Below are positions 58,501-64,000 of a stretch of 64,000 nt of DNA, in pieces. The stretch is from Ciona savignyi (Eukaryota > Chordata > Ascidiacea > Phlebobranchia > Cionidae), in NCBI GenBank assembly GCA_000149265.1, contig CH002510.1, positions 662,310 to 726,309 of the forward strand. Direction: 5' to 3'. Below the pieces are notes generated by a model, which ran no database searches, had not been told where the DNA came from, and was given only the letters and a program-made list of their open reading frames with translations. The position numbers and the translations under genes are program-made. Positions within the stretch are counted from its first letter, which is position 1. Each line of letters opens with the position of its first letter.

Positions 58501-58543
58501 TAAACAGTACAAAAAATACTGCGCTTTCAGTGTGGACTGCCAT
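55515..58543 (-). CDS. Unrecognised protein with novel N-terminal domain and TPR-like region, paralogue B
   Basis: Function unknown; tandem paralogue of the gene at 48989-53779. Exons (minus): 58125-58543, 57012-57217, 56847-56915, 56606-56790, 55515-56132; phases agree, 498 residues. Exon 1 has exactly the same length (419 nt) as in A, and the proteins differ at about 20 of 140 residues there. The linker is Thr-rich (DTTTTTS) with little similarity to A. The TPR-like region is roughly half identical (EDFPRRSY, LCQCLYGQT and LEKIPSVKDKV correspond to segments in A). An acceptor-like tcttgcag lies 27 bp before the ATG, supporting the MAVHT start. The upstream in-frame extension (from 58699) is less convincing. 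Intron 1 holds a long foldback element ending about 20 bp from the exon 2 acceptor. Confidence 0.82.
57241..58075. mobile_element. Foldback/long-TIR element in paralogue B intron 1
   Basis: The outer arms, about 57241-57380 and 57935-58075, are inverted copies of each other over roughly 140 bp. Landmarks are aagcaaacagcagacattgagg against the complement of the segment near 58045-58070, the gacac(g/a)aaatagtt block, and gtcaaaacgaca. Inside lies a second inverted repeat (57432-57495 against 57535-57602: tcggacgagtt with aactcgtccga). The segment near 57515-57560 is also repeated directly near 57690-57735 (gccaattttcccgat, ataagtcc.ccaaatc). No coding capacity, so a non-autonomous DNA transposon is likely. 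Confidence 0.7.
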
Positions 58544-59185
58544 TGTATACTTGAGCTCAAAACAACTACACTGCAAGACAAAGAGCACATACCAGACAGG
58601 TAGCAAACAAGAAAATCCCCCGATTATTTCCCAGGGGTTGTCGCATTCGACTGAACCAACGATATATAATAAGTTATTATATGTCGTTGACTGAACCAAA
58701 CAACAAATTGATTTTAAATTTTTTTATTGCCAGGGATGGTTGGATAATTTCTATTTTAATACGTATTTTTACAGTTTCTTATAAATATTAAAAAAAAATT
58801 ATTTCCCTATTTACTACTTAAATAATTGTTAAGAGTCCAATGATTAGTCTAGTAAGTTAGTGCGGCGCCTTCCAACCAAAGGGTTGCAGTTACGAAACTG
58901 GTCACTAGCTAGTCTGCTGTTTCCCTGTGCAACGCACCGAACACACAGTACGGTACCTGAATCAAGCGGATTAATAGATTCTACAAATTGCAGTAACATG
59001 TGAAGCATACACAACACACTGCAATAGCTTGGCAACCCGAAGGTGCAAATGATCTGACGATTGACCTTGTGTTAACCCCCTTGGTTTTGCATTCAAGGGG
59101 ATAAAGATAAAAATCCTATCCTATAAAGTTCCTAATACAAGTTAAATATTGTCTAAAATTATTGTGTCCAAAGACCATTTAGATT
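58544..59185. other. Intergenic region between TYW4 and paralogue B
   Basis: A 642-bp spacer largely filled by one SINE copy (58837-59124). It must contain the paralogue B promoter and the TYW4 3' UTR; no clear motif for either was identified. Confidence 0.5.
58837..59124 (+). repeat. Diverged tRNA-derived SINE, forward copy
   Basis: The head ccaatgattagtctagtaag keeps an A-box-like tagtctagtaag. It is followed by gggttgcagttacgaaact, ggtcactagctagtctgc, gttaacccccttggtttt and an aatcctatcctat tail. It lies between the two genes, opposite in sense to both. Confidence 0.8.
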
Positions 59186-62100
59186 TTAACATCTTAAATT
59201 TAATTTAACTTTAAATGGCGACTTGTTAAACGAAGTCCCAAATGAGAAACAATTGGAACCGCCACCAAAGAAAGTCAATACACATTCACTTGTTTTCTTG
59301 GTAAGGCAACTGACATGACCAAGAAGCCGTATAGGAGAATTGTCAACAGAACATGGAAGTGAGATTCTTTTGTACCATGTTTTAGTGGCTAAGTTAATAA
59401 CGGCAATGTCATCACAAGATCTGTGTGAAAACTGAACTCCACCAACAAGTAATAAAATATTACCCATAATATGAGAGGTGTGGGAATAACGGGGCAAAAG
59501 GTTTGGCTGGATATCCAAACCGCTGGGAAAAAAAAGGTATTTTAGTATTACTAGTATCTAACGTAACAAAATATGGTAGATAAGTTATATCGTTGGTAGA
59601 AGCCGAAAATTGGGGATAAAACTTGTATATCCCATTTTATTGTTGTTGATACAAAGCTGCATAGGGAAAGGGCGAGGAGGTCGTCAGAATGGTTAATCAT
59701 TAAATAACATAGTGTCCACAGTCAAATTCCAGAGCTATTGCAGTGTGTTTAATATGATGGAGACACGGCTTCTTAAGTACAATTCTACTAGGTTAAAAAA
59801 AACATTATTTATGCCTTGCCCGTAGACCCAACTGAATAGATACAGTTAATAGGTTAAATGGCTAGCAGTAGCAAACCAATCTAATTAACTTTTAACGGGC
59901 CACAAACTAAAAGGTAGAGTAACCATAATGTAACATGAAGTGCAGCCAATGCGTCTGTGTCTAAAGCTTACCGTAAACTTAATAGTTGCGATCTTTCACA
60001 AAACTGTAGCATAAAAACATCATTTAGTGGATTCATATCCTTCCCTAAACCTCCTGAAATAATGACGCTTCTGGTTGGGTTGTTTTCCCACAGAACAGCA
60101 GAGTGGGAATGTCTTGGCTTGAAATGATCAGATTCGTTTTCAAATTTTGACCAGATCAGAGAGTTTATATCGAAACTCCAGATATCATTAAAAACTGTTA
60201 AGCTGTTTCTGCCACCCACAACAATAATTTGATGATCCACAATTGAAGATGAATGCCGCCAACGTGGTTCGGGTTTTACATTTGAATTTGGTTGGACGGT
60301 TCTTTGTGTAAAGTTGAAATTTTCACCACCTCGTTTAAAAATTTCTATCATCCTCAAAGAATTTGTGCATGACACTGGCGAAGTTCGACCACCAAACATG
60401 AAAATTGACGTTGAATTTAAGTCTATCTGATAACTTACCAAACTGGCATGTAACGGACATGATACCTCATCAAGCGCAGGATGGCATATATAAAAATCAT
60501 TCGTTGACAAGTTAAACAATAAAATCTTTTTTAAGCGGGAATGTGGCAATGCTGTTGAGCTGTTTTCCATCAATGGTATACCATATCCGCCAGCAAGAAT
60601 GACCTACCCCAAAACATGATGTTAAAATAATAAATTTCAAAATGGAATACTCATGATCAACACTTCAGGTTAGGTAAACACAGTAGGTGTTCTAGCACTT
60701 ACATATTTATTCTGTAGCAATGAAGAGTAAGCCATACAATGGCCATATGCTTGCAGTGAACCCATTTTCAAATCTGCCTCCACCATATGTGATTGCTCAA
60801 CTGGTACATTGGACATTTCTGTAAAAATTGCAATAACTTCAAAGTCTGTTAATAGCACTATATAAACATTAAAATGTACCTGGTAATGGTTCCTGAATTT
60901 TGAAAGCATCAACACAGATTTTAGTCAATGTGCTTGATATTGAATTAGTGCTCAGCATTATAAAATAGTGCATACACATTTGATGCCAACCTTCAAATTC
61001 ATCGAACATTTCTAGCTTTTCAACTCTTCTCCGCTCTTCCAATGAAATTAAGTTGGTGTAGAAAGAGTGAAGATCAATGGCATTGGAAACATGGAATCCA
61101 AACTTTTTATGCCGAGATTTGTGTGATTCTATTGTCGGGAAATCACATATGGAGAGTAGAGGGCTACCCAATTTTTCAAAGTGCCTAGTAAATACAAGCA
61201 TCAGTTAAACTGGATTCAAAAATAATTATTTTACTATGAATTGCTCTTTGTCACCTGTAACAAACGATTATGCACATTTATAAAAAAGATTAGTACCTGC
61301 GCATAACTTGTCCAAAACCATCATGGGGAAATATTTGCTCAAAAATGCACAAAAATGAATTGCTGAAGTTGTGATTGATCCAACTTAACACTCTAGATGA
61401 CTGACTTCCTGTTAAATACTATAAAAAATATTAAAATCTATAGCAAGAATGGGTGGTATGAAATAAAATAACTACCGCAAGCACAACTTCTGAAATGAAC
61501 AATGTTGGTTGGGTAAAGTCGNNNNNNNNNNNNNNNNNNNNNNNNNNNNNNNNNNNNNNNNNNNNNNNNNNNNNNNNNNNNNNNNNNNNNNNNNNNNNNN
61601 NNNNNNNNNNNNNNNNNNNNNNNNNNNNNNNNNNNNNNNNNNNNNNNNNNNNNNNNNNNNNNNNNNNNNNNNNNNNNNNNNNNNNNNNNNNNNNNNNNNN
61701 NNNNNNNNNNNNNNNNNNNNNNNNNNNNNNNNNNNNNNNNNNNNNNNNNNNNNNNNNNNNNNNNNNNNNNNNNNNNNNNNNNNNNNNNNNNNNNNNNNNN
61801 NNNNNNNNNNNNNNNNNNNNNNNNNNNNNNNNNNNNNNNNNNNNNNNNNNNNNNNNNNNNNNNNNNNNNNNNNNNNNNNNNNNNNNNNNNNNNNNNNNNN
61901 NNNNNNNNNNNNNNNNNNNNNNNNNNNNNNNNNNNNNNNNNNNNNNNNNNNNNNNNNNNNNNNNNNNNNNNNNNNNNNNNNNNNNNNNNNNNNNNNNNNN
62001 NNNNNNNNNNNNNNNNNNNNNNNNNNNNNNNNNNNNNNNNNNNNNNNNNNNNNNNNNNNNNNNNNNNNNNNNNNNNNNNNNNNNNNNNNNNNNNNNNNNN

Positions 62101-62972
62101 NNNNNNNNNNNNNNNNNNNNNNNNNNNNNNNNNNNNNNNNNNNNNNNNNNNNTCAATATGCGTAAATCGTAACCAATAGCTGCATAATCGTTTGTCCTGT
62201 ATAAGTACAAAATAAACCAAACTGATAAAGTAGTCTATGTAATACTACCACCTTTATACCAAACAAATTTAAACAGTTATAGTTGAGCTTATTTAAGCTT
62301 TTTATTCAAATGGAATGCTATGCTAGGTAGTATCCACTGGGTAAAGGCTTGCATTTAAGTATAGGGGTATATCAGGGGTCGGCAACCTGTGACTCGTTAA
62401 TCCTTTTGATGTGACCCTTATTAATTTGATTGCTACTGTAGTTTTCCTTTTATTATGAAACTATTATTAGTTGCGGCTCCCACTGATTTATATATTGTGA
62501 AATATCTTTTAAAATTGTTCGTTAAGTGCAAAAGTCTGCCGACCAGTGGTATATATATGCCAGACTGAGTTACAAAACCCAGAATACGGTTATCTTTATC
62601 AGCTTTGATAATCATCCTTGTATTTTATTATTATAATTGAAAAGCACAAATAATATTGTCAGAATAAGCAGAATGAATCCCTAAAATATAAGACAATGAC
62701 ATGTTCTTGGTAAACAAATTCAATTAAGTGAAAAACAATTACTTACTTGCATATAACGTTATGGCCATTTTTATTAATAGAAGTGCTTTGATATAGGCCA
62801 AATTCTGATCCAAGGTTGACTTTTCTGTTCATTACCCCAGGAAAATCAATTTCCACATACTTCAGTTTCTGTTTATCTTGATAGCGATTAAAAAAATCCT
62901 TGGCCCAGAAGTACCTAGTATCAAATCCAGCACCAATCGATATAATCTGCTTTACATTGCTGTCAAGCTCAC
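59186..62972 (-). CDS. LCMT2: TYW4/LCMT2, tRNA wybutosine-synthesis methyltransferase with kelch domain; 5' end missing, gap inside
   Basis: SAM-dependent enzyme that methylates and methoxycarbonylates the wybutosine precursor at position 37 of tRNA-Phe. Exons (minus): 62747-62972, 62196 into the gap (62153), gap-61476 (from 61521), 61297-61418, 60880-61184, 60703-60818, 59972-60603, 59186-59522; phases agree where visible. Hallmarks of the leucine carboxyl methyltransferase fold are ISIGAGFDTRYFWAKDF (SAM motif I), KYVEIDFPGVMNRK, NDYAAIGYDLRIL, and PTLFISEVVLAYL across the 61476/61418 splice. The C-terminal half has kelch-type repeats (FMFGGR, RWRHSSSIV, IIVVGGR, VIISGGLG, LLLVGGV) and ends with GGGSNCFSFGTSFN, as in TYW4. 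The presence of kelch blades separates it from LCMT1. The first coding exon is not found up to 64000. The start of the 62972 exon is uncertain by 5 bp (aag|gtgag|CTT). Confidence 0.92.
59728..59860 (-). repeat. SINE fragment in TYW4 intron
   Basis: The segments ccagagctattgcagtgtgt and gcccgtagacccaactgaa match the body of the common SINE in reverse orientation; the remainder is decayed. Confidence 0.55.
61522..62152. other. Assembly gap (631 N) inside TYW4
   Basis: A run of N that removes the end of one TYW4 methyltransferase exon, the start of another, and whatever intron or exon lies between. Reading frames drawn through it are meaningless. Confidence 0.98.
62373..62548. mobile_element. 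hAT-like MITE in TYW4 intron
   Basis: Left end CAGGGGTCGGCAACC; right end is the complement of CACTGGTCGGCAGAC. The element is about 176 bp. The flanks (gggtatat and gtatatat) are similar but offset, so the target duplication is only suggestive. Confidence 0.6.
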
Positions 62973-64000
62973 CTTAAAATGATTTAAAAACACAAAAACG
63001 GCGTTAGCTAAATGGAAACTTTATATTTTTATTGTTTTAGAATGAAAAAAAACGATTATACATTTCCCTAAGTTAATCAAGGAAAATATTAAGAAATAAA
63101 TAAATTCAGTTCTAATTATTGAAACTGGATTTAAATTGGTATTTAGGATTCGTATCCCTGAAGACTCAATTCCAAAGTAACCAAAATTCTATTTCGCGCA
63201 TCGTTTATGTCAATAAACGAACATATAGAGCATAGTCATAGATGTTTGTAGGAATGCACAAACTAGAATATCTTGGTATTCTAGAATAGTTATTTCGAAT
63301 CCAGAATATCGAATCCTATTCTATATTAAAAAGCAAACTGGTTAAAGTGGCAAGATCGTCGAAAATTTCTGCTGCCGCTGACTACCTCTATGGCCAGTGT
63401 GATTACATAATTATAATCATAGGCGGCGACTTCAGTAAAATATTACCGTTGCGCGAAATGTTATGACCTCACAATCGGCCCTATGCTCCGAACTAACTCG
63501 GATAGAACTATGATACTAACGACTTACAAAGCTAAAAGATTAAGCCAGGAGTTTAAGTGTTTAATCTAACTACTTCCCGCGCTAAAATATTGCATGGTTG
63601 TTAATACGCAGCTCAGCGTCAACAATACGGAAAGAATATACCAAATATTCAGTGTCTGCGAGGGCTGTGCAAGAACCCAGATTCTTATAACGGTTAACTG
63701 ATAAAAGAAAAAAAACCGTTAACCGTTAACCGATGTTAGCCTACTGTTCTCTCTAGCTAATACTTAGTAATGGGAAGAACATGGGGAAAAACGGGAGTGC
63801 GTCAGTGGTCCTTTATTGAATCTAGGTCAACGTAACCCTAGGTCAAACCGCCGATCAAAGCAATAAACACCTCTGGAAAAGCGGCGCTGCGGTTAGATTA
63901 TTTAATGTGATAATTATTTAAATGCGCAGGGAATTTTTTGCGTAATTATAAAACAGACATTGCAGTGAATTTGCAACGGCGGAAGTCGGCGCCCATGCTT
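62973..64000. other. Upstream part of TYW4 locus, no exon assigned
   Basis: The TYW4 first exon should lie here or beyond. I searched the minus strand for the expected N-terminal methyltransferase sequence and found none. A short direct repeat (gttaaccgttaaccg) lies near 63707-63732. No other gene was seen. Confidence 0.45.

Noticed and set aside
61431..62220. Long ORFs on both strands across 61431-62220
   Set aside because: They exist only because N is read as open; only the flanking bits belong to TYW4 exons on the minus strand.

Overview
The window reads as a stretch of a compact, AT-rich invertebrate chordate genome, most likely an ascidian of the Ciona type. This is inference. It rests on short GT-AG introns (many of 50-400 bp), a type III vertebrate-like cytoplasmic intermediate filament gene with the short chordate rod, acceptor-like sites a few bases upstream of several start codons (compatible with 5' UTR introns or spliced-leader addition), and many tRNA-derived SINEs and hAT-type MITEs. 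Every protein gene is multi-exon. I rebuilt the exons by hand from splice sites, reading-frame phase and family similarity, so exon coordinates are given in the evidence text.

Layout, left to right. (1) 1304-6075 (+): C-terminal part of a tensin (disordered linker, SH2, PTB) with a possible internal alternative first exon at 2480. (2) 10740-12168 (+): a Golgi carbohydrate sulfotransferase of the HNK-1ST/CHST8-14 family. (3) 12973-14121 (-): a Myb/SANT-like nuclear protein. (4) 17880-21380 (+): translation initiation factor eIF1, with two MITEs in its introns. (5) 23308-31872 (-): a secreted matrix metalloproteinase with a hemopexin domain. It carries two tandem homologous versions of one catalytic-domain exon that reading frame makes mutually exclusive. 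(6) 31873-36923: gene-poor, repeat-bearing spacer. (7) 36924-40989 (-): type III-like intermediate filament protein. (8) 42948-45990 (-): a receptor with a string of LDL-receptor class A modules joined to a rhodopsin-like 7TM domain. (9) 48989-53779 and 55515-58543 (-): two tandem paralogues with an unrecognised ~140-residue N-terminal domain, a low-complexity linker and a TPR-like helical region. (10) 59186-62972 (-, incomplete at the 5' end and broken by an assembly gap): the tRNA wybutosine-synthesis protein TYW4/LCMT2.

The genes do not form a pathway. They are independent housekeeping (eIF1, TYW4), extracellular or glycan (MMP, sulfotransferase), adhesion and cytoskeletal (tensin, intermediate filament), receptor and lineage-restricted (tandem pair) genes. 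The most interesting signals are the mutually exclusive exon pair in the MMP, the tensin short-isoform start, and the unrecognised tandem gene pair, whose first exon looks recently homogenised while the rest has diverged. Two runs of N (22427-22526 and 61522-62152) are assembly gaps.
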